NCBI RefSeq assembly: GCF_000706765.1
Contig: NZ_CP006018.1
Location: 310,001 to 374,000 of the forward strand
From: Bifidobacterium [indicum] DSM 20214 = LMG 11587
GTDB lineage: Bacteria > Actinomycetota > Actinomycetes > Actinomycetales > Bifidobacteriaceae
Direction of reading: 5' to 3'
DNA length: 64,000 nucleotides
The position numbers and the translations under genes were made by a program. The notes beneath the pieces are model-generated. The model saw only the letters and a list, made by a program, of their open reading frames with translations. It did not search any database and was not told the origin of the DNA. This document shows positions 1 through 9,256 of the stretch, in pieces. Every line of letters begins with the position of its first letter. The first letter of the stretch is position 1.

Positions 1-1
1 T

Positions 2-1153
2 TCGACCCTGGAGAAGAACTGCAAGGAGTTCGGGGTCCGTCTCCATCCGTTGGGGGATGCCGACCAGGGCATCGTCCATGCCTTTGCCCCCATACTGGGT
101 CTGACCCAACCGGGCATGACCATCGTCTGCGGGGATTCGCACACCTCCACCCACGGGGCCTTCGGGGCGCTCGCCTTCGGTATCGGCACCTCCGAGGTGG
201 AACATGTGCTGGCCACCCAGACCCTGAGCCTCAAGCCCTTCAAGACCATGGCCATCAATGTTGAGGGGAAACTCCCCGAAGGGGTCAGCGCCAAGGACAT
301 CATCCTGGCCATCATCGCCAAGATCGGCACCGGTGGTGGGCAGGGATACGTGCTGGAGTACCGGGGCCAGGCCATTCGTGACCTCTCCATGGACGCCCGC
401 ATGACCATCTGCAACATGTCGATCGAGGCGGGCGCCAGGGCTGGCATGATCGCGCCCGACCAGACCACCTTCGACTACCTCAGGGGGCGCCCCCATGCGC
501 CCGAGGGCGAGATGTGGGACAAGGCCATGGAGTATTGGAAGACCCTGAAGACCGACGACGATGCCGTTTTCGATGCCGAGGTGACCCTGAATGCGTCCGA
601 CCTGTCGCCATACGTGACCTGGGGGACCAACCCCGGCCAGGGCCTGCCCATCAATTCCCAGGTGCCTGTACCTGAGGATATCGCCGATGCGGCCAAGCGC
701 CAGGCCACCCAGGAGGCCATCGACTACATGGGGCTCAAGCCCGGCATGCCCATCAAGGACATTGCCGTCGATACGGTCTTCATCGGATCGTGCACCAACG
801 GACGCATCGAGGACCTGCGGGCTGCCGCCTCCATCATGAAGGGGAACCACAAGGCCAAGAACCTCCATCGGGTGTTGGTCGTGCCGGCCTCGTCCAGGGT
901 GAGGCTCCAGGCGGAGGCCGAGGGGCTCGACAAGATATTCAAGGACTTCGGGGCCGAGTGGCGCAACGCGGGTTGCTCCATGTGCCTGGGCATGAACCCC
1001 GACCAGCTCACCCCGGGTGAACGGTCCATTTCAACATCCAACAGGAACTTCCAGGGACGTCAGGGCAAGGGTGGGCGCACCCACCTGGCCTCGCCCCAGG
1101 TGGCTGCCGCAACGGCCATACGGGGCACCATCTCCAGCCCCGCCGACCTGTAG
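2..1153 (+). CDS. leuC: 3-isopropylmalate dehydratase large subunit, 5' truncated by window
   Basis: LeuC with LeuD forms the isopropylmalate isomerase that converts 2- to 3-isopropylmalate in leucine synthesis; it is a cytosolic [4Fe-4S] aconitase-family enzyme. The visible 383 residues carry the aconitase signature [12 protein letters not shown] and the three cluster cysteines: one in FIGSCTNGR (codon at 791) and two in CSMC (codons at 974 and 983). Family members are near 465 residues, so roughly 85 N-terminal residues lie before the window; the reading frame is open from base 2. leuD follows after 49 bases in the same direction, so the two are probably cotranscribed. Confidence 0.97.
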   Translation, partial: STLEKNCKEFGVRLHPLGDADQGIVHAFAPILGLTQPGMTIVCGDSHTSTHGAFGALAFGIGTSEVEHVLATQTLSLKPFKTMAINVEGKLPEGVSAKDIILAIIAKIGTGGGQGYVLEYRGQAIRDLSMDARMTICNMSIEAGARAGMIAPDQTTFDYLRGRPHAPEGEMWDKAMEYWKTLKTDDDAVFDAEVTLNASDLSPYVTWGTNPGQGLPINSQVPVPEDIADAAKRQATQEAIDYMGLKPGMPIKDIAVDTVFIGSCTNGRIEDLRAAASIMKGNHKAKNLHRVLVVPASSRVRLQAEAEGLDKIFKDFGAEWRNAGCSMCLGMNPDQLTPGERSISTSNRNFQGRQGKGGRTHLASPQVAAATAIRGTISSPADL

Positions 1154-1202
1154 TCCCGCTTGCGGCAACCCACTCTTCCAAAGGCAGGAAAACGAGGTAA
1201 TC

Positions 1203-1889
1203 ATGGAAAAGCTCACCGTCATCACCGGTGTCGGGGTCCCGCTCCGTCGATCGAACGTCGACACGGACCAGATCATCCCGGCCGCTTTTTTGAAACGGGT
1301 GAAGAAGACCGGGTTCGAGGATGCCCTCTTCTACTCCTGGCGCAGGGATCCGAACTTCCTGCTCAACCGTCCTGAGTATGCCAAGGGGCGGATTCTGGTG
1401 ACCGGTCCCGACTTCGGCATCGGCTCCTCCCGCGAGCATGCGGTCTGGGCCCTGCGTGACTACGGGTTCAGGGTGGTCATCGCCCCCCGCTTCGCGGATA
1501 TCTTCTACGGGAACACCGCCAAGAACGGCGTTCTGGCCGCCATCATGCCCCAGGAGTCGGTTGAGCTCCTGTGGAAGCTCCTGGAACAGGAGCCGGGGCT
1601 GGAGATGACCGTCGACATGGAAACCCGAACGGTGACCTGCGCTGATGTGGTCCTGCCCTTCCAGGTGGACGACTATGTGCGCTGGAGGCTCATGAACGGG
1701 TATGACGATATCGATCTGACCCTCCATCATGAGGATGACATCGTGGCCTACGAGAAGATGCGGGCCGAACGTTTCCCCTTCAAGCCCAAGACCCTGCCCG
1801 CCAAGCATATGCCCGAGCGGCACATCACCTCGGCCAGGGAGCAGGAGGTCGAGTGGAGCGGCCCGCTGGCCGAGAAGGGCATCATCTGA
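1203..1889 (+). CDS. leuD: 3-isopropylmalate dehydratase small subunit
   Basis: LeuD is the swivelling small subunit that completes the isopropylmalate isomerase with LeuC. The 228-residue product is the usual family length and starts [14 protein letters not shown], with the conserved [10 protein letters not shown] segment and the [11 protein letters not shown] substrate-binding loop. The ATG at 1203 was chosen because the family begins at this point; an open frame extends further upstream but overlaps leuC. A weak purine-rich stretch (ACGAGG) precedes the start. It lies 49 bases after leuC with no terminator between, consistent with a leuCD operon. Confidence 0.97.
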   Translation: MEKLTVITGVGVPLRRSNVDTDQIIPAAFLKRVKKTGFEDALFYSWRRDPNFLLNRPEYAKGRILVTGPDFGIGSSREHAVWALRDYGFRVVIAPRFADIFYGNTAKNGVLAAIMPQESVELLWKLLEQEPGLEMTVDMETRTVTCADVVLPFQVDDYVRWRLMNGYDDIDLTLHHEDDIVAYEKMRAERFPFKPKTLPAKHMPERHITSAREQEVEWSGPLAEKGII

Positions 1890-1991
1890 TTCGATTCCGG
1901 TCTTCGAGCCCGAGGTGTCGTATCTCGGGATTGCGCCCTTTGGCCTCCTAGGATGGGAATGTAGGCGATTCCATCGAGACAGGGAGGGATT

Positions 1992-2957
1992 ATGAGGCAC
2001 GGCAATACCAACGGCAAGTCAGGACAGGTCTGGTCAAGGGTCAACGGGCTCAGTGCCTTCGCCCTGGTCTATCTGGCCATCGAAACACTGATCGGGCTGG
2101 TCGGGGCCAAGCTGGTCCTGCCGAGGATGTTCCCCGATATGTCCGCGTCCCAGCTCGATGCCCGCTATGGCGATGGGCTCCTCTTCCTCTCGGTCGTGGT
2201 GGCCCTGGTCGTTGCCCTGATCAGCCAGTGGAGGGTCATCTTCGATGCTGAGGGTGCAGGCGATGACAGGGTCCAGTGGTTGACCGGGCGGCGAATCACC
2301 CTGATGGCACTGATAATCAGCCTGACACTTTTCTTCCTGGCCCAACTGGTGGCCACGGCTGCCAGTGCCGGTATGGGCTCCCTGGTGTCATCTGTGGGTC
2401 TGCGGATGCCCGGACAGGCAGGCGACACCTCCGATCCTTCAACCTCGGCGATCATGCTCTTCTATGCCTTCATCTTCGGACCGCTGGCCGAAGAGGTCGT
2501 CTTCCGCGGAGTCATCATGAATGGGCTGAGGCGGTTCGGCAGGGTCTTCGCCATCATCACATCGGCCCTCCTGTTCGGTTGCATGCACGGCAGCTTTGTT
2601 CAGGGTCTGTTCGGGTTCCTTACCGGGCTGATTCTGGGGTATGTGGCCATGGAGTACGGCCTGGTATGGTCCCTGGTGCTCCACATCTTCAATAACGGCA
2701 TCTATTCAGGTATCCTTCCCCGGGTCATGGAATCGGTCCCCGCAGAGATCAGAATCGGCGTGGGAGTGGTTATTCTGATGGTGCTGCTGGCGGGGGTCAT
2801 CGGCATGGTGGTCAAGGCGCGCTCGCTGGTGGAATACTGCAAGGGCAACCGGGCGCCCAAGGGTGTGTATGCATCCTGGCTAGCCCCCTGGTTCCTGATT
2901 TTCCTGGTGGTCTGCCTGGTCATGGCTGTGGTCGAGCTGATTCCCGGCTGGGCCTGA
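1992..2957 (+). CDS. CPBP family intramembrane metalloprotease (paralogue 1)
   Basis: This is a 321-residue polytopic membrane protein of the CPBP (CAAX protease and bacteriocin-processing, Abi) family, integral-membrane metal-dependent endopeptidases. All three family motifs are visible: EEVVFR at residues 167-172, FGCMH with His199, and HIFN with His231 and Asn234, so it should be catalytically competent. The C-terminus has a conserved RAPKGVYASW..PWF stretch shared with the two following genes. The start at 1992 follows GGGAGG. It is the first of three tandem, same-strand paralogues; its catalytic block is nearly identical to that of the second (19 identical residues around VIMNGLRRFGRVFAIITSA), implying duplication. 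Substrate unknown; the family is often tied to peptide processing or bacteriocin immunity. Confidence 0.9.
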   Translation: MRHGNTNGKSGQVWSRVNGLSAFALVYLAIETLIGLVGAKLVLPRMFPDMSASQLDARYGDGLLFLSVVVALVVALISQWRVIFDAEGAGDDRVQWLTGRRITLMALIISLTLFFLAQLVATAASAGMGSLVSSVGLRMPGQAGDTSDPSTSAIMLFYAFIFGPLAEEVVFRGVIMNGLRRFGRVFAIITSALLFGCMHGSFVQGLFGFLTGLILGYVAMEYGLVWSLVLHIFNNGIYSGILPRVMESVPAEIRIGVGVVILMVLLAGVIGMVVKARSLVEYCKGNRAPKGVYASWLAPWFLIFLVVCLVMAVVELIPGWA

Positions 2958-2961
2958 TCGA

Positions 2962-3005
2962 GACCCGCCCGTAGTTGCCCATCCGACGCTTCCGGGTCGG
3001 TTTTT
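2962..3005 (+). terminator. Intrinsic terminator after CPBP paralogue 1
   Basis: GACCCG (2962) pairs with CGGGTC (2993), and an inner CCGAC/GTCGG pairing is also possible; five T follow at 3001-3005. It separates the first CPBP gene from the second. Confidence 0.6.
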
Positions 3006-3084
3006 CCTGACTATTCGTGTATTATCTGTGCGGATGGCGGGTTAGGTTGGAACAGTAGGTTGACACTCGGGGAGGACGTCGGCC

Positions 3085-6000
3085 ATGAGGCATGCGTACA
3101 AGCGGGGGGCGAGTAGCCAGGAAGAGGCTCAGCGACCCCCAAACGCGCACCGGGAGGGGCAGGAGTCCCCCCGGTATTCATGGACCGAGCGGGTATCCGC
3201 CGAAGAGAACCACGCCAAGCACTGGGAGCTGGGTACAGGCGCCGATCATGGGGTGGGGCGTCGAGGTCGAACCCGTTCCGTAGCCTGGATTCCAGACAAG
3301 AGGATTTTTGAGGATGGGGATTTCGAAGGTTGGGACGATAAGGCAGGTTCGACGCGCGGCGGGAAGCGGGCGGCGGCAAAGCCGGTAGGGGCCGTGACCA
3401 GGAAGACCAAATCCACAAAGGACGAAGTCGCCAAGGTGCGATCAGCGGAGGGTGGACCCACGAAAGACAAGCCAGCCAAGGGCAAGGCCGGTAAGGAGAA
3501 ACCCGTCAAGGGGAAGCCGACCGGGGGGAAGTCCCCGAAGACCCAGGCAGAACAGAAGCAGCAGGAGAAGGACCTGGCCGCTCCCGTGACCAGCAAATCG
3601 ACTGAATCCGGGAAGGCCAAATCATATTCCGTCAAGTCTTCCAAGGACTCCTCGAAGACAGGAACCCCCCGATCGCTCCGATCAGACCCTGTAGAGGTAG
3701 CGTCGTTGACTGAAGGTCCGGCTGCTGTCGCTGATGGCGTTGGTGCGGTTTCGTCTCCGGTCCTTCCGTTGGCTGATGACCCGGTGGGTGTTGGAGGCTC
3801 TTCGTCGGTTGCCTCGTTGATTCTTCCCCTGGATGACGATCCCGTGGGTGTCGGTGATGTCGGTACGGTGTCTTCGCCTGCCCTGTCATCGGTTGATGAT
3901 TCGGCTGGTGCTGGTGCTGGTGCTGGTGCTGCGGTTTCGTCTCCGGTCCTTCCGTTGGATGATGATCCTGTGGGTGTTGGTGATTCTTTGCCGGTTGCGT
4001 CGTTGATTCTTCCCCTGGATGATGACCCGGTCGGTATCGGTGACGTTGGGTTGTCCTCTTCGCCGGTTCTTCCATCGGTTGATGATTCGGCTGGTCCGGC
4101 TGCTGCTGCTGATGGCGTTGGCTCGGCTTCGTCTCCGGTTCCTTCTTTGCGGGACGATTCGGTTCCCGCTGGTGGTTCTTCGTCGGTTGCGTCGTTGATT
4201 CTTCCCCTGGATGATGACCCGGTCGGTGTTGGTGATGTCGGGTTGTCCTCTTCGCCGGTTCTTCCATCGGTTGATGATTCGGTTCCTGTTGCCGATGGCG
4301 TTGGTGCGGTTTCGTCTCCGGTTCTTCCGTTGACTGATGACCCGGTTGGCGTTGGTGTGTCTTCGCCGGTCTCGTCGTTGCCCACGTCTTTGACTGCCGA
4401 TTCCGCAGGCGATGGTGATGTTGTATCGGCATCGAAGCCGATATCCCTTCAGGCTGGTAATCCGGTTGAAGTCAAGGCTGATGTGCCGAAATCGGTGCAG
4501 GCGGTTTCGTCACAGCCGGAACAGGCTGTGCATTCCGTCGAGGGGACAGGGACGGGAACACCTTCTCCCAAGGTTGCTTCACCCAAGGCCACCGTCCCCG
4601 CTGCGGCCAGTTCCATGGCCGTGGGGGTGGCTCCCAAGCAAGGCTGGAGTTGGCAGAAGCCTGTTCTTACAACCGAGCCCCGATCCGAGTCTCGGACAGA
4701 GGCCAAGCCGGAGTCGCGCTCCGAATCGGTCCCCAACGCCAAGCAGGCGTCCGCAGCCAATGCCGGATGGTCGTTCGCTTCGACCCCTGCCGCTGCAGAG
4801 GTATCTAGGCCCTCAAGCGAACCTGAACCCACTGCGCCCAGTGCGACGGTCCGAGCTGTTGAGCAGAGCCCCTCCTTCACGCCCCGACCGTCGGCTGCGA
4901 GGAAGCGACAGTCCGTTGGTTCTGAGTCCCCGTCGGGATCGGGACGAGTGGTCAAGTCCAAGCCTGCCCGCAAGTCTGAATCCCCGAAGAACGCTGTCGA
5001 GGCCGGGAAGATTGACGGTGGCTTAGGGAAGAAAGCTGCAAGTTCGGACAAGGCCAATGACAAGCCCGCGCAGAAGAAGCCTGCGTCGGTCTCCGGCTCG
5101 CCCAAGAAGGACTTGAACCCTGGTGATGCAGGCTCCACCGGCGGTACCCATACAACCTGGTCTTCGGTCATCGGTGGAGCAGGTAAGACCGCAGGATTCA
5201 GCAAGGCCATCCGCCATGCCAAGCGGACGACTGTTCCTCAGAAGGCGCGGACGGTACGAGGTGTTGCCGACACTGCCAAGAAGACGGTTGCTGCGACCAA
5301 GCCCAAGGTCGGAACGGACAAGCCGGTCGATTCGGTCAAGATCGGAAAGTCTGCCGGCTCGAAAGAGCGCATCAAGCCGAGCGAAGCCCGAAAGGTCGAT
5401 AAGCCGACCAGCACGCCAAGATCGGGTAAGCCTGCTGGTTCTCGGGGCCCAAGCAAGCAGACCGTTTCCCGCAATCCCGACAAGAAGGTCGTGGCCGGCA
5501 AGCAGGTCGGCTCGCGCAAGCCCACAACGCCGACCGGCAAGGCGGTGGCGGTCAAGGAACATAAGGCCAAAATCAGGGTGAATGTCAACCAGGCCATGGA
5601 TGCGGCTGTTGGACAGAGCGCCTTCGCCTTTGTCTACCTGGCCATCAACATCATGGTCGTCGTGCTCGGCAGCAGTGTGGTCGTCACCTACCTGCGCGGC
5701 AGAATCAGCGGAGAGACACAGAACTTCCTCCTGCGCGGTGGCCTCTATCTGCTTTCCTGCCTGGTTGCCATCGTCTATGCCTTCTCCAGTGAGCGACAGA
5801 CCATGACCGGCCATGAGTTGCACGGTGATGACGATGTCCGTTGGAATATCGGACGCCGAATCGTGGCGTGGCCCCTGGTTCTCGCGCTGGCCCTCCTGGT
5901 GGTCGGCCAGGGCATCGTTCTGGGATTGAACCGGGGTCTTGAGGCCTTGGTGCCCATGATTCATGTCACCCCGGCCGTACTCATGAGCCCCCTGAACGAC

Positions 6001-6510
6001 CTGTACGGGTCCGCTCCCATGATGCTCTACGCCCTGCTGATCCTGCCCCTGACCGAGGAGATCATTTTCAGGGGTGTCATCATGAACGGGCTGCGACGGT
6101 TCGGCAGGGTCTTCGCTATCATCACCTCGGCCTTCCTCTGCGCCTTTATGCAAATGCAGCCGGTGCAGGCCATCTGGGCCTTCCTGATTGGATTGGTGCT
6201 CGGTGCCTTGTCCATGGAGTACGGGTTGGTCTGGGCCATCGGCGCGCATATTCTCGCAAGCGTGGGGTATTCGGGTCTGATTCCTCGTTGGCTCTCCAAT
6301 GCCCCTGTCCAGGTCCGCTGGGCCGTGGCCGTTGTGCTTGCCCTGATTGTCGTGGCCGGGCTGGTCATCCTGGTCAGGAAGTTCTCCTCACTGCGCGCAT
6401 ATGCCAGGGAGTACCGGGCCCCCAAGGGAGTCTATGCCTCCTGGAGGCAGTCCTGGTTCGTTATTTTCTGCCTGTGCAGTCTTGCCGTGGCGGTCTTCCA
6501 GTACATGTAG
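3085..6510 (+). CDS. CPBP-family pseudoprotease fused to a long disordered, repeat-bearing N-terminus (paralogue 2)
   Basis: A 1141-residue protein. Residues 1 to about 830 are low complexity: Lys/Ala/Pro/Ser-rich flanks (many KPAKGK-like and KSxG steps) surround an acidic block of about ten degenerate 20-24 residue units built on SSPVLPLDDDPVGVG (3711-4400). Residues about 834-1141 form the polytopic CPBP domain. EEIIFR is kept (991-996), but the motif 2 His is Gln1023 and the motif 3 Asn is Ala1058, while His1055 remains. Family chemistry requires these residues, so I infer loss of protease activity. The start has GGGGAGGA 8 bases upstream. The CPBP domain is closely related to the preceding gene. 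A scaffolding, tethering or regulatory role is possible but unproven. Confidence 0.85.
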   Translation: MRHAYKRGASSQEEAQRPPNAHREGQESPRYSWTERVSAEENHAKHWELGTGADHGVGRRGRTRSVAWIPDKRIFEDGDFEGWDDKAGSTRGGKRAAAKPVGAVTRKTKSTKDEVAKVRSAEGGPTKDKPAKGKAGKEKPVKGKPTGGKSPKTQAEQKQQEKDLAAPVTSKSTESGKAKSYSVKSSKDSSKTGTPRSLRSDPVEVASLTEGPAAVADGVGAVSSPVLPLADDPVGVGGSSSVASLILPLDDDPVGVGDVGTVSSPALSSVDDSAGAGAGAGAAVSSPVLPLDDDPVGVGDSLPVASLILPLDDDPVGIGDVGLSSSPVLPSVDDSAGPAAAADGVGSASSPVPSLRDDSVPAGGSSSVASLILPLDDDPVGVGDVGLSSSPVLPSVDDSVPVADGVGAVSSPVLPLTDDPVGVGVSSPVSSLPTSLTADSAGDGDVVSASKPISLQAGNPVEVKADVPKSVQAVSSQPEQAVHSVEGTGTGTPSPKVASPKATVPAAASSMAVGVAPKQGWSWQKPVLTTEPRSESRTEAKPESRSESVPNAKQASAANAGWSFASTPAAAEVSRPSSEPEPTAPSATVRAVEQSPSFTPRPSAARKRQSVGSESPSGSGRVVKSKPARKSESPKNAVEAGKIDGGLGKKAASSDKANDKPAQKKPASVSGSPKKDLNPGDAGSTGGTHTTWSSVIGGAGKTAGFSKAIRHAKRTTVPQKARTVRGVADTAKKTVAATKPKVGTDKPVDSVKIGKSAGSKERIKPSEARKVDKPTSTPRSGKPAGSRGPSKQTVSRNPDKKVVAGKQVGSRKPTTPTGKAVAVKEHKAKIRVNVNQAMDAAVGQSAFAFVYLAINIMVVVLGSSVVVTYLRGRISGETQNFLLRGGLYLLSCLVAIVYAFSSERQTMTGHELHGDDDVRWNIGRRIVAWPLVLALALLVVGQGIVLGLNRGLEALVPMIHVTPAVLMSPLNDLYGSAPMMLYALLILPLTEEIIFRGVIMNGLRRFGRVFAIITSAFLCAFMQMQPVQAIWAFLIGLVLGALSMEYGLVWAIGAHILASVGYSGLIPRWLSNAPVQVRWAVAVVLALIVVAGLVILVRKFSSLRAYAREYRAPKGVYASWRQSWFVIFCLCSLAVAVFQYM
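3711..4400 (+). repeat. Tandem degenerate coding repeat, about ten units of ~60-75 bp
   Basis: Coding repeat inside the second CPBP gene. Units recur as PVLPLADD, LILPLDDD, PALSSVDD, PVLPLDDD, PVLPSVDD and so on, each followed by a Val/Gly/Ser-rich spacer. The DNA is T- and G-rich with repeated stretches such as CTTCCCCTGGATGATGA, unlike the C-rich codons of neighbouring genes. Near-identical copies make unit gain or loss by recombination likely. Confidence 0.85.
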
Positions 6511-6634
6511 GACCCTCAGCCTCCAGAGGCCTTCAAGGTCCCTGTGGCAAGGTGGGACTCGTAGGGTAGGATTGAGTCATTTGGATGGAACACGGGTGGT
6601 GGAATGATTCGCAACGCCCGGAAGGGTGTATAGC

Positions 6635-7717
6635 ATGCAGCTGGCAGAGGTGAATGAGGGGATCGGGGTTGCGATGCACCCGAATCATGGAAGCGCCAGT
6701 GCTCCCATGCCCGGTGCTCCTGTAACCGGTAGACCCGGGTGGTCCGGACGCCAATGGATGCAATCGTTGCGCCGGGTGCTCAACAGACAGGCCGGCTTCC
6801 TTCTCCTCTATGCCCTGATTACCCAGCTCGCTGGTTTGCTCGTCGGGCTTCTGACCCAGCTGGAGTGGAACATCCTGGCGGACCCCGATGATTCACATCG
6901 GAGCCTCGAGTATATTTTTGAGCACACCGATGCCGAGTATGCCGGTACGATCAACTTGGTTATGGGCCTGTGCGGCTTGGTTTTCCTGGTTCTGGTGCGT
7001 CGTCGTCAAATTGCCGACGGCGGACCGACCGGTATCTTCCACCGCTCGCAGTACCGGATGACCTGGTCGGTCTTCCTGGGCTGCTTCTTCCTGCTCTTCT
7101 CGGCCCAGCTCATTGCGGGAATCTATGGAACCGGCCTTGACTGGACCACGGAGGTCATGGGTTTGGGTCCCATAAGGACCACAAGCGATATCATCGAGGC
7201 GGCCGGTGACACCCTACCCATGCTCGCTTACACCTGTTTCGTTGCACCCGTCGTCGAGGAGATCGTGTTCAGGGGGGCGATACTGAACTCCCTGAAGCCA
7301 TACGGCAAGGTCTTTGCCATTGTCACCACGTCCGCCATGTTCGGTTTCTTCCACGGAGACCTGACCCAGGGCCTGTTCGCCTTCATTGTCGGGCTGATTC
7401 TGGGGTACCTTTCATGCGAGTACTCCATTTTCTGGTCCATCCTCGTCCATATCAGCAACAACCTGATTGTCAGCAATCTCTTCGGGCCCTGGCTCAGCGG
7501 TCTGAATGCGGACCTGGCCGATCTCGTTGCTCTCATGCTGCTGATTGCCTGCTTCGTGGGTTTGATTGTGGTCCCCAGTCTGAGCGAGCGTAGGATTCGT
7601 GCATTTGTCATGGCAAACCGCACCTATTCAAACGCCTACAGCAGCTGGGCCGCTCCCTGGTTCGTCGTCCTCCTGATTACAGAGGGCATATCCATGTTGC
7701 GTCTGCTTCTCTCCTGA
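6635..7717 (+). CDS. CPBP family intramembrane metalloprotease (paralogue 3)
   Basis: A 360-residue polytopic CPBP-family protein with intact motifs: EEIVFR at residues 208-213, His240 in FGFFH, and His272/Asn275 in HISN. It is more diverged from the first two paralogues than they are from each other but keeps the same order of motifs and the C-terminal YSSWAAPWF element. The ATG at 6635 is preferred because GGAAGG lies about 12 bases upstream; a GTG at 6626 and an ATG at 6674 are alternatives. It follows the pseudoprotease gene by 124 bases in the same direction. It is probably an active intramembrane protease of unknown substrate. Confidence 0.88.
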   Translation: MQLAEVNEGIGVAMHPNHGSASAPMPGAPVTGRPGWSGRQWMQSLRRVLNRQAGFLLLYALITQLAGLLVGLLTQLEWNILADPDDSHRSLEYIFEHTDAEYAGTINLVMGLCGLVFLVLVRRRQIADGGPTGIFHRSQYRMTWSVFLGCFFLLFSAQLIAGIYGTGLDWTTEVMGLGPIRTTSDIIEAAGDTLPMLAYTCFVAPVVEEIVFRGAILNSLKPYGKVFAIVTTSAMFGFFHGDLTQGLFAFIVGLILGYLSCEYSIFWSILVHISNNLIVSNLFGPWLSGLNADLADLVALMLLIACFVGLIVVPSLSERRIRAFVMANRTYSNAYSSWAAPWFVVLLITEGISMLRLLLS

Positions 7718-7842
7718 ATTCCTCTACGCCCAGCGGTGACTATTCACGTTGCCCCCACACCCTGTATGGCAGACTGACAATATACATGGTCTGACCAGGT
7801 GGAGGTGCCCCGGTCTGGAGCCGATAGGATAAGGAAACCGAT

Positions 7843-9174
7843 ATGGCCAAGGTGAATCCCGAGAACGATCTTCTGCATGTGGTCGGTGGCAGACCGCTCC
7901 ACGGCACCATTCAGGTGCGCGGTGCCAAGAACTTCGTAAGCAAGGCCATGGTTGCGGCCCTGCTGGCGTCCGATGTGTCCGTCCTGAAGAACGTACCCGA
8001 GATACGCGATGTGCAGGTGGTCTCCGACCTGTTGAGACTGCACGGCGTCGGGGTCGATGTCAAGCCCCGTGAGGGCACCGTCACCATCGATGCCAAGCAT
8101 GTGGAACTGGCGGATGTGGCCGATGTGGACACCCTGTCCGGCTCATCCCGCATCCCGATTCTCTTCTCCGGCCCCCTCCTGCACAGGCTGGGAGAGGCTT
8201 TCATTCCGGCTCTGGGTGGGTGCCGCATCGGCAGCAGGCCGATTGACTTCCACCTGGAGACCCTGCGCAAGCTGGGGGCGAAGGTCGACAAGGAGCACGA
8301 GGCCGGCATCCACATCACCGCCCCCGACGGTCTGCACGGGGCCAAGATCCATCTGCCCTACCCCTCGGTCGGGGCCACAGAGCAGACCCTCCTGGCGGCC
8401 GTCCTGGCCAAGGGGAAGACCGAGCTCTCCGGTGCCGCCACCGAACCTGAGATCATGGACCTGGTGGCCGTCCTGCAGAAGATGGGCGCCCAGATTTCGG
8501 TTGACGTCGACAGGACCATCCGCATCGAGGGGGTCGAGTCCCTGAACGGATACACCCACACCTCCCTGCCCGACAGGATTGAGGCCGCTTCCTGGGCTTC
8601 GGCGGCCCTGGCCACGCATGGCGACATCATGGTCAAGGGTGCCCAGCAGCCCGATATGATGACCTACCTGAATGTGTTCCGCAAAATCGGCGGCGAATTC
8701 GACGTGCGTGACGATGGCATCCGCTTCTGGCATCCGGGTGGCGACCTGAAGCCTGTGGCCATCGAGACCGATGTTCATCCGGGCTTCATGACCGACTGGC
8801 AGCAGCCCCTGGTCGTGGCTCTGACCCAGGCCAAGGGTCTTTCGATCGTTCACGAAACCGTCTATGAGAACCGGTTCGGCTTCACCCAGCCCCTGATCAA
8901 GATGGGCGCCACCATCCAGCTCTATAGGGAGTGCCTGGGGTCTCTGCCCTGCCGGTTCCAGCAGCAGAACTTCGAGCACTCGGCGGTCATCTTCGGGCCG
9001 ACGCCGCTCACCGGCCGCGATATCGACGTGCCGGACCTGCGCGGTGGATTCAGCCATCTGATTGCCGCGCTGACGGCATCCGGTCCCTCCACCGTCCGCG
9101 GCATCTCCCTGATCGATCGTGGTTACGAGGACTTCCGCGACAAGCTCGCGGCCCTGGATGCCCAGATAGACTGA
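7843..9174 (+). CDS. murA: UDP-N-acetylglucosamine 1-carboxyvinyltransferase
   Basis: MurA transfers enolpyruvate from PEP to UDP-GlcNAc, the first committed cytosolic step of peptidoglycan synthesis. The 443-residue product has the N-terminal VRGAKN element (catalytic Lys29) and the active-site loop GGCRIGSRPIDFH. The loop cysteine (Cys127, codon at 8221) corresponds to the residue alkylated by fosfomycin in E. coli MurA; some actinobacteria have Asp there and are resistant, so this enzyme looks fosfomycin-sensitive by sequence. The start follows ATAAGGAAACC. It stands alone between the CPBP genes and the plsC-like gene, which follows 82 bases later on the same strand. Confidence 0.96.
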   Translation: MAKVNPENDLLHVVGGRPLHGTIQVRGAKNFVSKAMVAALLASDVSVLKNVPEIRDVQVVSDLLRLHGVGVDVKPREGTVTIDAKHVELADVADVDTLSGSSRIPILFSGPLLHRLGEAFIPALGGCRIGSRPIDFHLETLRKLGAKVDKEHEAGIHITAPDGLHGAKIHLPYPSVGATEQTLLAAVLAKGKTELSGAATEPEIMDLVAVLQKMGAQISVDVDRTIRIEGVESLNGYTHTSLPDRIEAASWASAALATHGDIMVKGAQQPDMMTYLNVFRKIGGEFDVRDDGIRFWHPGGDLKPVAIETDVHPGFMTDWQQPLVVALTQAKGLSIVHETVYENRFGFTQPLIKMGATIQLYRECLGSLPCRFQQQNFEHSAVIFGPTPLTGRDIDVPDLRGGFSHLIAALTASGPSTVRGISLIDRGYEDFRDKLAALDAQID

Positions 9175-9256
9175 GAGCCGGATGGGCTCGTAATGGAATC
9201 ATGGTTTTTACGGGCCCACCGGCGTGCTTGCATGGAACAGAGGGCACAATAATGGG

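Noticed and set aside
3246-4385. 379-codon open frame on the minus strand rich in Thr/Ser/Gly/Asp
   Set aside because: It is the antisense of the repeat-bearing CPBP gene; the open frame follows from the skewed codons of the repeat and has no ribosome site or domain.
3711-4400. CRISPR-like array
   Set aside because: The repeats are degenerate, in frame, and without unique spacers of constant length; they encode a protein repeat.
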